Part shown: positions 53,050 through 62,400 of the stretch, one piece after another
Layout of the letters: every line of letters begins with the position of its first letter
Numbering within the stretch: position 1 is the first letter of the stretch
The notes under the pieces: model-generated
Seen by the model: only the letters and a program-made list of their open reading frames with translations
The model's database searches: none
What the model was told of the DNA's origin: nothing
NCBI RefSeq assembly: GCF_900116565.1
Contig: NZ_FPCJ01000001.1
Coordinates: 558,001-622,000, forward strand
Reading direction: 5' to 3'
DNA: 64,000 nucleotides
Source: Thermoflavifilum thermophilum
GTDB lineage: Bacteria > Bacteroidota > Bacteroidia > Chitinophagales > Chitinophagaceae
Translations under genes and position numbers: made by a program

Positions 53050-53198
53050 GCATGCTGAATTTTGAATCCCCTGCAGCCTGCTCCATTCTTTCTTTCATCC
53101 TGATAATGAGCTAACAAAAATAAAAAATCCAGATTTCGATTTGCCAATTGCTGCCTATGCAGCTGTGACTTTCTTTTCTTTTATTCGAGCATCTGCGT

Positions 53199-54599
53199 TC
53201 ATGCGGTTTCTTGTGGTTTTAGCCATTTGTTTCGCCAGGGTGTAATGAGATAAAACACCCCTACGCCTGCTCCGATCATAATCAAACCTGATAGCACAAA
53301 TTTCCATCCCGTTGAAATGAATATGGCCAGCCAGGCCAGGATTGACAGGAAAAGCGGAATGGGATATGCAATCATGCGAAACGGAAAATGGCTGCGATCG
53401 AGCCGGCGATGCAGGAGCCAAAGCCCCACTGCCTGCCCGATAAACTGCACCAGGATGCGCATGGCCAGAATAGCGCTAATCACCTGCTCTATCCTGAACA
53501 ACAGACTGAAAATAAAAGCCAGGGCACTTAAAGCAAGCAGAGAAATATGCGGAAAATGCCGGGTAGGATGTGTTTTGGAAAATATGGGGAAAAAATATCC
53601 ATCCGATGCGGCTGCATAGGGCACCCGCGAATAGCCCAGCATCAGCGAAAACAAAGAGGAAAAGGCAATCCACAGAATCAGCAGGGTGGCCACTTTGGCC
53701 CATGATGTGCCAAATAATTGTTCGATAAATATACTCACCGCCAGGCCATTGTGCTGAGCTCCCGGTTGTATCCCCTGCGCCAGGCTGATGTTCATCAACA
53801 GGTAAAGCAATGCAACGCCGGCTATGGAGAATTGCATGCTGCGGGGAATATTGCGCGCAGGATTTTTGATTTCTGCCCCCAGATGGCAAACATTGTAATA
53901 CCCCAGATAGGAATACATGGCCTGCACGGTAGCATGCCCCATTACCGCCATGATGCTGGCCTGCCAGAAGTTATTCCTGAAATGCAGCCCCTGTACTGAA
54001 TGGTGGATGTGTATGCTCCAGGCTCCACCGGCAATTATCCAGATCATGGTGAGCATGACGCCAGCCCACAGCCAGACGGATATTTTCCCGATTGTTTCTA
54101 TGCGACGAAATAAAAGTATGGTGATACAAACAATGATGCTGGCTGAAAGCAGTTTTTGCCCCCAAAAGCCCAGCGGGAAGAGATAGCGAGCATACTGAGC
54201 AAAGCCAATAGACGCCGAAGCGGCTACCAGCGGAGCCTGCACCATGGTTTGCCAAACAAACAGGAAAGGCATAAGCCTGCCCCAGGAATATGTACCATAG
54301 GCTGCTTTTAAAAACTGATAACTGCCACCGGCTAAAGGAAAAGCCGCACCCAATTCTGACCAGATCAAACCATCAAGGGCGGCAATCAATGCTCCTGCCA
54401 GCCAGGGAATCAGGAACCATCCCGGGCCCAGCTGTTGCATAATCAATGGAATCACGATGAAAGGACCTATGCCTATCATCTCAATCATATTGATGCTGGT
54501 AGCCTGCCAGAGGGTTACCGCCCGGTGCAGCCCGGGAGACGAGGAAGAAGATGGCTGGTGGGATGCGGATGAAACAGATGATGGGTGGGGCTGAGACAT
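53199..54599 (-). CDS. APC-superfamily amino acid permease
   Basis: 466 residues from the ATG at 54599 (MSQPHPSSVSSASHQPSSSS); an ATG at 54641 is inside a hairpin and less likely. About twelve membrane spans. INMIEMIGIGPFIVIPLIMQ, GSYQFLKAAYGTYSWGRLMP and the long central spans are characteristic of the APC family. A Ser-rich cytoplasmic N-terminus precedes helix 1. Substrate unknown. It lies directly behind the rplY terminator (12 bp), so expression may depend on read-through or a hidden promoter. Confidence 0.85.
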   Translation of the reverse strand: MSQPHPSSVSSASHQPSSSSSPGLHRAVTLWQATSINMIEMIGIGPFIVIPLIMQQLGPGWFLIPWLAGALIAALDGLIWSELGAAFPLAGGSYQFLKAAYGTYSWGRLMPFLFVWQTMVQAPLVAASASIGFAQYARYLFPLGFWGQKLLSASIIVCITILLFRRIETIGKISVWLWAGVMLTMIWIIAGGAWSIHIHHSVQGLHFRNNFWQASIMAVMGHATVQAMYSYLGYYNVCHLGAEIKNPARNIPRSMQFSIAGVALLYLLMNISLAQGIQPGAQHNGLAVSIFIEQLFGTSWAKVATLLILWIAFSSLFSLMLGYSRVPYAAASDGYFFPIFSKTHPTRHFPHISLLALSALAFIFSLLFRIEQVISAILAMRILVQFIGQAVGLWLLHRRLDRSHFPFRMIAYPIPLFLSILAWLAIFISTGWKFVLSGLIMIGAGVGVFYLITPWRNKWLKPQETA

Positions 54600-54610
54600 G
54601 CCATTAAGAT

Positions 54611-54650
54611 CAAAAAATAAAGGCTGATGAAAATGCAACATTCATCAGCC
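54611..54650 (-). terminator. Terminator downstream of rplY
   Basis: GGCTGATGAA (54622-54631) pairs with TTCATCAGCC (54641-54650), 10-bp stem and 9-nt loop, followed on the minus strand by TTTATTTTTTG. It starts 23 nt after the rplY stop (54673) and ends 12 nt before the permease ATG. Confidence 0.85.
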
Positions 54651-54672
54651 CTCTGCTTTTTACCAAATAACT

Positions 54673-55263
54673 TCAGGATTTCTGGGCTGCTGCGGCTTCT
54701 TCCTGACGAAGAGCTCTTGTAGCCACCACAGAAGCCAGTGGAATGCGCGGAGCATGTAGAATTTCAAAATTCTCCACATGCACATCCTCCACCCGGATAT
54801 TCTGGTTGATGCCCAGATGATCCAGATTTACTTCAATATGTTCTTTCAGATAACGTGGATAGGTGCGTACTTTCAGGGATTTCATCTTCACTACCAGTTT
54901 ACCGCCCTGTTTTACTCCTTCCGGGGTTCCGGTAAACAGAATCGGCAGGGTAACCGTCACTTTCCGATCTTCCACCAGCTCCAGAAAATCCACATGTATC
55001 AGTTCGTCGGTAAGAGGATCAAACTGGCGATCTTTCAATACACAACGGTATGATTTCCCATTGATCTGCAATTCGGCAAGTTGAAATTCAGCAGTGTGAA
55101 TCAAGGGTTTGAAAGCCTTGGCTGGCGCATGGAAATGAATATTTTCAGCACCTCCATATATTACTCCCGGCACCTGCCCCGACTTCCGCAGCTGATGCAG
55201 GGCACTTTTGCTACCCAACGTTTCCTGAGCCCTGAGCTGACCTTCAATGACAATTGTTTTCAT
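54673..55263 (-). CDS. rplY: 50S ribosomal protein L25 (CTC type)
   Basis: 196 residues, the long form with an extra C-terminal beta domain. 5S rRNA-binding protein. GSKSALHQLRKSGQVPGVIY and YRCVLKDRQFDPLTDELIHV followed by DFLELVEDRKVTVTLPILFT are family blocks. It follows prs by 24 bp, the standard prs-rplY pairing, and is closed by a strong hairpin. Confidence 0.96.
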   Translation of the reverse strand: MKTIVIEGQLRAQETLGSKSALHQLRKSGQVPGVIYGGAENIHFHAPAKAFKPLIHTAEFQLAELQINGKSYRCVLKDRQFDPLTDELIHVDFLELVEDRKVTVTLPILFTGTPEGVKQGGKLVVKMKSLKVRTYPRYLKEHIEVNLDHLGINQNIRVEDVHVENFEILHAPRIPLASVVATRALRQEEAAAAQKS

Positions 55264-55287
55264 ATGGTTGTTTTTATTTTATAGCAC

Positions 55288-56238
55288 TTACAGATTTCTG
55301 CGCTGGCTGTGGATAAACAGGCTGGTAATCGATTTGTTTTCATAAGCATTGCGGATGGCTACTGCAAACAGCTCTGACACGCTTACCACTTCAATCTTGG
55401 AACATTGTTTCTTCAACGGAATGGTATCGCATACCACCAGTTGTTCCAATGCTGAGTTTTCAAGGTTTTCATACGCATTGCCGCTTAGCACCGGATGCGT
55501 ACAAAAAGCCCGAACGGAACGAGCTCCTTTTTCTTTCAGCAAGGCTGCCGACTTGCAGAGCGTACCGGCTGTATCCACAATATCGTCAATGATCACAATG
55601 TCCCGATCTTTCACATCCCCAATCACCACCATGCTGGCAATCTCATTGGCGCGTTTGCGATGTTTGTCGCAAATCACCATTTCAGCATTGAAATAGGAAG
55701 CTACTTCCCGAACCCGGTTGGTACTTCCCACATCGGGGGATGCAAAGGTAAGATTTTCCAGATTAAGGCTTTCAATGTACGGGATGAAAATAGCGGAGCT
55801 ATCCAGATGGTCAACCGGAATATCGAAGAATCCCTGAATCTGGGGCGCATGTAGATCCATCGTGATGATGCGGTTAGCCCCTGCAGCCACCAGCATGTTG
55901 GCTACCAGCTTGGAACCTATGGCCACCCTGGGCTTATCTTTCCGATCCTGGCGGGCATAGCCAAAATATGGGATGACAGCCGTGATATACCCGGCGGAAG
56001 CCCTGCGAGCGGCATCAATCATCAGCAGCAATTCCATCAGATTATCGGCAGGCGCACAGGTGCTTTGCACCAGAAACACATAATCGCCCCGTATGCTTTC
56101 GAGAAAAACAGGCTGGATTTCTCCGTCACTGAATTGCTCAATTTTGATTTTGCCCAGGCCATTTCCGTAATGAGCAGCAATTTTTTCCGCCAGGTAACGG
56201 GAGCGTGTGCCTGAAAAAATTTTTACGTTGGGTTGCAT
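55288..56238 (-). CDS. prs: Ribose-phosphate pyrophosphokinase
   Basis: 316 residues. Makes PRPP from ribose 5-phosphate and ATP. Seen: MQPNVKIFSGTRSRYLAEKI, FSDGEIQPVFLESIRGDYVF, PYFGYARQDRKDKPR (flexible loop and ATP site), DLHAPQIQGFFDIPVDHL and the PRPP loop IVIIDDIVDTAGTL. A -7-like TAATTTTG lies on the minus strand at 56265-56258 ahead of the ATG, without a good -33. First gene of the prs-rplY unit. Confidence 0.97.
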   Translation of the reverse strand: MQPNVKIFSGTRSRYLAEKIAAHYGNGLGKIKIEQFSDGEIQPVFLESIRGDYVFLVQSTCAPADNLMELLLMIDAARRASAGYITAVIPYFGYARQDRKDKPRVAIGSKLVANMLVAAGANRIITMDLHAPQIQGFFDIPVDHLDSSAIFIPYIESLNLENLTFASPDVGSTNRVREVASYFNAEMVICDKHRKRANEIASMVVIGDVKDRDIVIIDDIVDTAGTLCKSAALLKEKGARSVRAFCTHPVLSGNAYENLENSALEQLVVCDTIPLKKQCSKIEVVSVSELFAVAIRNAYENKSITSLFIHSQRRNL

Positions 56239-56326
56239 GGAAGGAAGCAGTGAGCGGCAAAATTAACAAACCCCCGGAATTGCTCAATGATCCGGAAAGA
56301 ATATCGAGAAGAATAATTTGAATTGC

Positions 56327-56358
56327 ATTGCAGGTATTGACCCGATCAATTATTTTTG
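56327..56358 (+). promoter_or_regulatory. Promoter of dprA
   Basis: ATTG (56327-56330), 20-nt spacer, TATTTTTG (56351-56358): one mismatch from the TTTG-N20-TAnnTTTG consensus. Predicted start about 56362, giving a leader of about 38 nt for the ATG at 56400. Confidence 0.55.
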
Positions 56359-56399
56359 GGATGGCCTGAATGGATTCAAACCCTTGTCTATTGTATTTC

Positions 56400-57506
56400 A
56401 TGGAATCTACCCTGGTATATCAAATCGCACTTACCCGCATCCCGATGATCGGCTATGGATTAGCGCGGGAATTGCTGAAACATTTTGACGGAAATCCGGA
56501 AGCTATTTTTAGGGCCCGGCAAATGGATCTGGAACGCATTCCGGGTATTGGCCCTTTGCGGGCGAAGGCTATTCGGGAATTCCGTGATTTCCAAGGTGTG
56601 GAAAAAGAAATTCGTTTATTGGAAAAATATCATATCCAAACCTGCTTCATCACAGATGCCCTATACCCACCCCTGCTCAGGGATTGTCCGGATGCACCTG
56701 TGCTGCTGTATTATCGCGGACAGATTGATTGCAACAACAAAAAAGTACTCAGCATCGTGGGCACTCGCCATCAAACACCGTATGGCCGCGAGCTTTGTAC
56801 CCAATTGATACAAAATCTGAAAAGTTATGATCCGATTATTGTGAGCGGATTGGCTCTGGGTATTGACATTACCGCACACCGGGCAGCTCTGGAAAACGGG
56901 CTGACAACCCTGGCAGTTTTGGCTCACGGCCTGGACCGGATTTACCCTCCCCAACATCAGGCTATTGCCCGGCAAATGCTGGAACATGGCGGATGGATCA
57001 GCGAATTTGCTCCTGGCACCCAGCCAGAAAAGGAACATTTTCCCCAGCGTAACCGCATCATTGCGGGCATAAGCGCAGGCACGCTGATCGTGGAAACAGG
57101 CATCAGCGGAGGATCCATGATTACCGCGCATCTCGCGGCGAGCTACCAGCGTGTAGTCATGGCATTGCCAGGTCGAGTAACGGATGTGCGGTCAGCTGGC
57201 TGTCTATCGCTGATTCGAAATCAGGTAGCCGTGCCCATCACAACAGCCGAAGATATTGCAGAGGAATTGGGTTGGAAACAAGCGCCTAAACCTGCCCCTG
57301 TAAAACCACCTTCGCTGTTTCATGCATGGAGCCCAGCGGAACAAGCTATTGTGGATTTGTTTGCAGAAAAAAACCCACGCCACGTGGAAGAAATTTATCT
57401 TTATAGCGGCCTGAGCAGTACGGAAGCGGCTTCTGTGCTGCTGCAGCTCGAATTGCAAGGCTACTTGCGAAGCATACCGGGCAAAATGTATGAGTGGATA
57501 GGCTGA
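56400..57506 (+). CDS. dprA: DNA processing protein DprA
   Basis: 368 residues from the ATG at 56400 (MESTLVYQIALTRIPMIGYG); an in-frame ATG at 56370 is less like the family start. N-terminal helix-hairpin-helix part (FRARQMDLERIPGIGPLRAK), Rossmann-like core (LSIVGTRHQTPYGRELC; VSGLALGIDITAHRAAL; EHFPQRNRIIAGISAGTLIV) and a C-terminal winged helix (VEEIYLYSGLSSTEAASVLL). Loads RecA onto incoming single-stranded DNA in transformation. No other competence gene is in the window. Confidence 0.95.
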   Translation: MESTLVYQIALTRIPMIGYGLARELLKHFDGNPEAIFRARQMDLERIPGIGPLRAKAIREFRDFQGVEKEIRLLEKYHIQTCFITDALYPPLLRDCPDAPVLLYYRGQIDCNNKKVLSIVGTRHQTPYGRELCTQLIQNLKSYDPIIVSGLALGIDITAHRAALENGLTTLAVLAHGLDRIYPPQHQAIARQMLEHGGWISEFAPGTQPEKEHFPQRNRIIAGISAGTLIVETGISGGSMITAHLAASYQRVVMALPGRVTDVRSAGCLSLIRNQVAVPITTAEDIAEELGWKQAPKPAPVKPPSLFHAWSPAEQAIVDLFAEKNPRHVEEIYLYSGLSSTEAASVLLQLELQGYLRSIPGKMYEWIG

Positions 57507-57517
57507 ATCAAACACAT

Positions 57518-58516
57518 TTAGCGGGAATCGTAAGCCCATTTTAAGTACAGAGCACCCCAGGTAAACCCTCCTCCAAAAGCAGCCAGAATCAGGTTATCAC
57601 CTTTTTTCAATTGGGATTCATAATCCCAGAGGCAAAGCGGAATGGTGGCTGCGGTGGTGTTACCATAACGCTGAATATTGAGCATTACTTTTTCTTCGGG
57701 CAAGTTCATGCGATGCGCTGTGGCATCAATAATGCGTTTATTGGCCTGATGCGGCACCAGCCAGGCAATATCTTCGCCCTTCAGCTGATTCCGTTGCATT
57801 ACTTCGTAAGCTACTTCGGCCATATCCACCACGGCAAACTTAAACACCGCCTTCCCTTCCTGATATACGAAATGCTCACGGTTCATCACGGTTTCCATGC
57901 TTGCCGGCCTCAAAGAACCTCCTGCTTTCATATGCAGATACTGGCATCCTTTGCCATCGCTTTTCAGTAAAAAATCAATCACCCCATAGCCTTCTTCCGC
58001 TGGCTCCAGCAGCACCGCACCAGCCCCATCGCCAAACAGGATACAGGTGGTTCGGTCCTGATAATCCACTATGCTGCTCATTTTATCCGCACCTACCACC
58101 ACCACCTTTTTGTAACGCCCCGACTCAATAAACTGAGCGCCCGTAGCCAGCCCGTATAAAAACCCGGAACAGGCTGCAGCCAGATCAAATCCCCATGCAC
58201 GGGAAGCCCCCACTTTATGGCAAATCAGGTTGGCTGTGGCCGGAAAAACCATATCGGGTGTGGTTGTACAACAAATAAGCAGTTCAATTTCTTCCGGCGA
58301 AATGCCTTGCCTGGCACACAGGCGCTTCACTGCTTCCGCACCCATATCAGAAGTGGCCTTACCAGGTTCTTTCAAAATACGCCTTTCCTTGATGCCCGTG
58401 CGGGTAGTAATCCATTCATCCGTGGTATCAACGATTTGTTCAAGCTCCTGATTGGTAAGTACATAGTCGGGGACATAACCTCCAACAGCGGTAATAGCAG
58501 CTTTTACAGATTGCAT
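57518..58516 (-). CDS. fabH: Beta-ketoacyl-ACP synthase III
   Basis: 332 residues. Starts fatty-acid synthesis by condensing acetyl-CoA with malonyl-ACP. Triad: Cys116 ([11 protein letters not shown]), His in [10 protein letters not shown] and Asn in [11 protein letters not shown]. Other blocks: [18 protein letters not shown] and [14 protein letters not shown]. Branched-starter use cannot be judged from this. It converges with dprA after 11 bp and has a consensus promoter at 58551-58582. Confidence 0.96.
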   Translation of the reverse strand: MQSVKAAITAVGGYVPDYVLTNQELEQIVDTTDEWITTRTGIKERRILKEPGKATSDMGAEAVKRLCARQGISPEEIELLICCTTTPDMVFPATANLICHKVGASRAWGFDLAAACSGFLYGLATGAQFIESGRYKKVVVVGADKMSSIVDYQDRTTCILFGDGAGAVLLEPAEEGYGVIDFLLKSDGKGCQYLHMKAGGSLRPASMETVMNREHFVYQEGKAVFKFAVVDMAEVAYEVMQRNQLKGEDIAWLVPHQANKRIIDATAHRMNLPEEKVMLNIQRYGNTTAATIPLCLWDYESQLKKGDNLILAAFGGGFTWGALYLKWAYDSR

Positions 58517-58550
58517 GTGCGACGGCGGAATGAAGTTTTTTGAATGTCGG

Positions 58551-58582
58551 CAAAGTTAATTGAATAATCGCGAATCCGCAAA
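58551..58582 (-). promoter_or_regulatory. Promoter of fabH
   Basis: Minus strand TTTG (58582-58579), 20-nt spacer, TAACTTTG (58558-58551), a full match to the Bacteroidota consensus. The start is predicted about 30 nt upstream of the fabH ATG. Continues GCCG, as at the rpsJ promoter. Confidence 0.8.
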
Positions 58583-58697
58583 GCAGGAAACATTGATCGG
58601 ATTGCAGCCCTATTTATCTGTTCAAGTATTTTTCACCTTTCGATCCACAAATGCATAAACCTCTGTATTTTGCTATTTCAGAATTAAATCCTTCCGC

Positions 58698-59318
58698 ATG
58701 TTCGCATACCTTACCGGCAAAATCACCTATCGTTCACCAGCCGTGATTCACCTCGATGTGCAAGGTGTGGGTTATGAAATCCAAATCAGCCTCAATACGT
58801 TTTCCCAAATTGCAGGTCTGGAAGAATGCCGGCTTTATACCTATCTGCATGTACAGGAAGATGCACATACCTTGTATGGATTTTATCATCCGGAAGAAAA
58901 AGAAATATTTTGTTTACTTATAGGCGTCTCGGGTATAGGTGCTGCTACTGCGCGGATGATTCTTTCCCGCCTCACTCCGGAAGAGGTTCACCGGGCTATT
59001 CTGTCGGAAGATGAACAGATGTTGTCGAGCGTGAAAGGGATAGGCCCGAAAACAGCTAAACGCCTGATATTGGAGCTGAAAGACAAAATGCTGCAGCTCA
59101 CATCATCCAGAATAACCACCCCAACTGATGCACCCACCAGCCCGGCTGACGCGTTTGCCATTCCTTCACACAATAGCTTTGCACGGGATGCGTTAAATGC
59201 ATTGATAGCTCTGGGTATAGCTAAACAAACGGCCGAAGCTGCAGTAAGCAAAGCCTTGAAGGAAGCTACACCTCAAAGCCTGGAAGATTTGATTAAGCGT
59301 TCGCTGAAATATGCCTGA
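58698..59318 (+). CDS. ruvA: Holliday junction DNA helicase subunit RuvA
   Basis: 206 residues. OB-fold domain I (MFAYLTGKITYRSPAVIHLD; GYEIQISLNTF; LYTYLHVQEDAHTLYGFYHP), two helix-hairpin-helix motifs in domain II (FCLLIGVSGIGAATARMILS; LSSVKGIGPKTAKRLILELK), a Thr/Ser/Pro linker, and domain III (RDALNALIALGIAKQTAEAA) that binds RuvB. Tetramer that directs RuvB branch migration. 165 bp before sprA on the same strand. Confidence 0.97.
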   Translation: MFAYLTGKITYRSPAVIHLDVQGVGYEIQISLNTFSQIAGLEECRLYTYLHVQEDAHTLYGFYHPEEKEIFCLLIGVSGIGAATARMILSRLTPEEVHRAILSEDEQMLSSVKGIGPKTAKRLILELKDKMLQLTSSRITTPTDAPTSPADAFAIPSHNSFARDALNALIALGIAKQTAEAAVSKALKEATPQSLEDLIKRSLKYA

Positions 59319-59378
59319 TTCCGGATGAAAAATGATTGTGAATCCACCCCAGATTTTTTTCGAAAGCAATGACGCATT

Positions 59379-59398
59379 CCTGTCTGCCGACAGGCAGG
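59379..59398. repeat. Small palindromic element between ruvA and sprA
   Basis: CCTGTC-TGCC-GACAGG (59379-59394), extended by CAGG and followed by TATGTCTGTCC, gives a compact GC-rich hairpin. Palindromes of this CCTGCC/GGCAGG type recur as short intergenic repeats in Bacteroidota; recurrence cannot be tested in one copy. There is no strong U-run on either strand, so it is not an obvious terminator. Confidence 0.4.
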
Positions 59399-59483
59399 TA
59401 TGTCTGTCCATCCAGCAGATATTCCAATCTTCATGGACGCCGTATAGCCAGTATTGTGACATGATGTTTATGCAATCCTTAAC

Positions 59484-62400
59484 ATGAAGATCCGTAACCC
59501 CATAGTTTTTTTTGCTTGCTGGACGGTTCTTCAACTTCTTGCCGGCCCTATAAGCCATGCTTTCCCCGTTGCCCGGAACCACACTGCTATCCAACTCCCA
59601 GCACTTAACAGGCCTTTTGCGCAGGCTGATAGCTTGCCTGCAGATTCCCTGCCACCCTGGAGCCGGCTGCAGGATAGCCGGATGGCCGGTTTGCCCGATG
59701 CCAGCCAGCCTACGCTGGACCTAAGGGATCCGTCCAACATCCAGAAGGTTGTGGAATATGATCCTCTTACCCAACAATATGTATTGATCGAAAAAATCGG
59801 TGATCAGTATTATCGCTTCCCTACCACCCTGAGTTTTGATCAGTTTTACCAACTGGAAGGCCAGAATCAGGAAAACCATTACTGGCTGCAGCATTCCCTG
59901 CTGCTGGATCAGCTGAATAGAAGTGATAGCCTGCCCTCCCTGTACCACGGAGCCAAGCTGTTTAACCGCATATTCGGCGGTACCCAGGCCAACATCCGCC
60001 CGCAGGGGAATATTGACCTCACCTTTGGCTATCAGGGACAAAATTATCAGAACCTCACGCTCCCGGAAAGGGCAAGAAAAACCGGTGGATTTGATTTTAA
60101 CATGAACATCAATATGAATGTGGTGGGGCAAATTGGCAGCAAACTCAAGATTACCACCAACTACAACACACAGTCAGTCTATGATTTTGAAAAGCAAGTA
60201 AGGCTGGAATATACGGGCGATGAAGATCAAATCATCCGCAAAATTGAAGCAGGCAATGTGAGTTTTCCCCTTCGCAGTTCACTGATTACCGGCGTTCAAT
60301 CGTTGTTTGGAGTGAAAACACAACTGCAGTTCGGCCGATTGTCTGTCACCACCATCCTGTCCAACCAACGGTCCCAAAAACAAAGCATTACCATCCAGAA
60401 TGGTTCCCAGACCCGCACCTTTGCCATTCAGGCCGATCAATATCTGGAAAATCAGCATTTTCTGCTGGCGCAATATTTCCATGATCATTTTGCCGAAGGC
60501 ATGGCCGACCTGCCTGTGGTGAAATCGCAGATCTATATTACTCGCATCGAAGTGTGGGTGACCAACAAATCGGGCGCTACCACCAATGCCCGCGAAGTGG
60601 TGGGACTGATGGATCTGGGTGAATACCAGCCTTACAATCCCAATGTGCACGCACTCACAAGCCTGCCCCTGCCTCAGAATGACGCCAACGACGAATATGC
60701 CAATCTGGCGAATAATCCTGCTGCCCGCAATTCCACCACGGTGGTTTCAACCCTGCAGGCGCTGGGGCTGCAGCCTGTGCAGGATTTTGAAAAAACCTAT
60801 GCCCGCAAACTCGATTCCACCGAATACACCGTGAATCGCCAGCTTGGCTATATTTCCCTGAACCGCCCCCTCCAACCCGATGAAGTGCTGGCCGTAGCTT
60901 ATCAATACACCTACAACGGCAAAGTGTATCAGGTAGGCGAATTCTCGCAGGATGTGCCGCCCGATCCGAACACCACCAATCCCAAAGTACTGTTTCTGAA
61001 ACTGCTCAAAGCCACTTCTGCTCAACCCCGCCTGCCCATCTGGCAGCTGATGATGAAAAACATTTACTCGATTGGTGATTATCAGATCAGCAAGGACAAT
61101 TTTGTGCTGAACATTTATTATCAGGATCCGGGAGGTGGCGAAAAACGCTACCTGCCCGACGCCCAGGGTGCCTATCAAGGCGCTCCCCTGCTGAGCATCT
61201 TGAATCTGGACAGGCTGAATAACCAGAACGACCCCCAGCCCGACGGTCAATTCGACTTCCTGCCCGGCTATACCATCGATCCGCAAAAAGGCTGGATCAT
61301 TTTCCCCGAGCTGGAACCCTTCGGGAAGGACTTGCTCAAAGCTTTTCCCAATGATCCATCCGTTGCCTCAAAATACCTCTATCAACAGCTCTATGATTCC
61401 ACCAAAACCATTGCCGAGCAATTTCCGCAATACAACCGCTACATCATGCGGGGCACCTACCAGAGCAATTCTTCGTCTGATATTTTCCTGGGAGCTTTCA
61501 ATATCCCCCCGGGATCAGTCACGGTTACTGCGGGTGGACAAATCCTCACGGAGAATGTAGATTACACGATTGATTATTCGCTCGGCCGCCTGAAAATCAT
61601 CAACCAGGCTATCCTGAATTCGGGAGTGCCCATCAACGTGCAATTTGAAAACAATACGCTCTACGGCCAACAATCGCGCAATTACGTGGGCGCTCGATTC
61701 GATTATTATGTGAACGATAAGCTCACGCTGGGCTCGACCATTGTGCACATGGGCGAAAGACCTTATTTCACCAACGTAAGCTATGGCGAAGACCCCATCA
61801 GCAACACCATCGTGGGCCTGGATGCCAACTACCGATCAGATCTACCCGGCCTCACCCACTGGCTTGACCGCCTACCCAACTATGCCACCACCACGCCGTC
61901 TTATATCAATGCCACCGGCGAGGTAGCCCGCCTTTTTCCGGGCCATTCCAAACTGATCAATTACAACGGCCAGGGCACCGTATTTATCGATGACTTCGAA
62001 GGAGCCGTATCGGGCTATGATCTCAAATTCCCTTACAACAGCTGGGCACTGGCTTCGACCCCTGTAGATGCCACCGACTCCAGCGGGCGGATACTTTTCC
62101 CGGAAGCTACCCTCACCGATTCACTGCCTTATGGTTACAACCGCGCCAAGCTGGCCTGGTACACCATCGAACAATCGCTTGTGGACGGAGGCACCGGCAC
62201 GCCTGCCTATCTGAAGGAAAACAAAGACCTGCTTTCGGATCTCTACATCCGGCCCGTGTTTCAAAAAGAAGTATTTCCCAACCGAACTACCGACTTCGGC
62301 CAGAGCTATATCAACACGTTCGACCTGGCTTATTTCCCTACTGAACGGGGCCCTTACAACTATGTGACCAGCCCCTCGCAGTTGACCCCCGATGGCCATC

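Noticed and set aside
53155-53421. An 88-codon minus-strand frame overlapping the end of the permease gene
   Set aside because: It overlaps the permease 3' region in another frame and resembles no protein; no start context.
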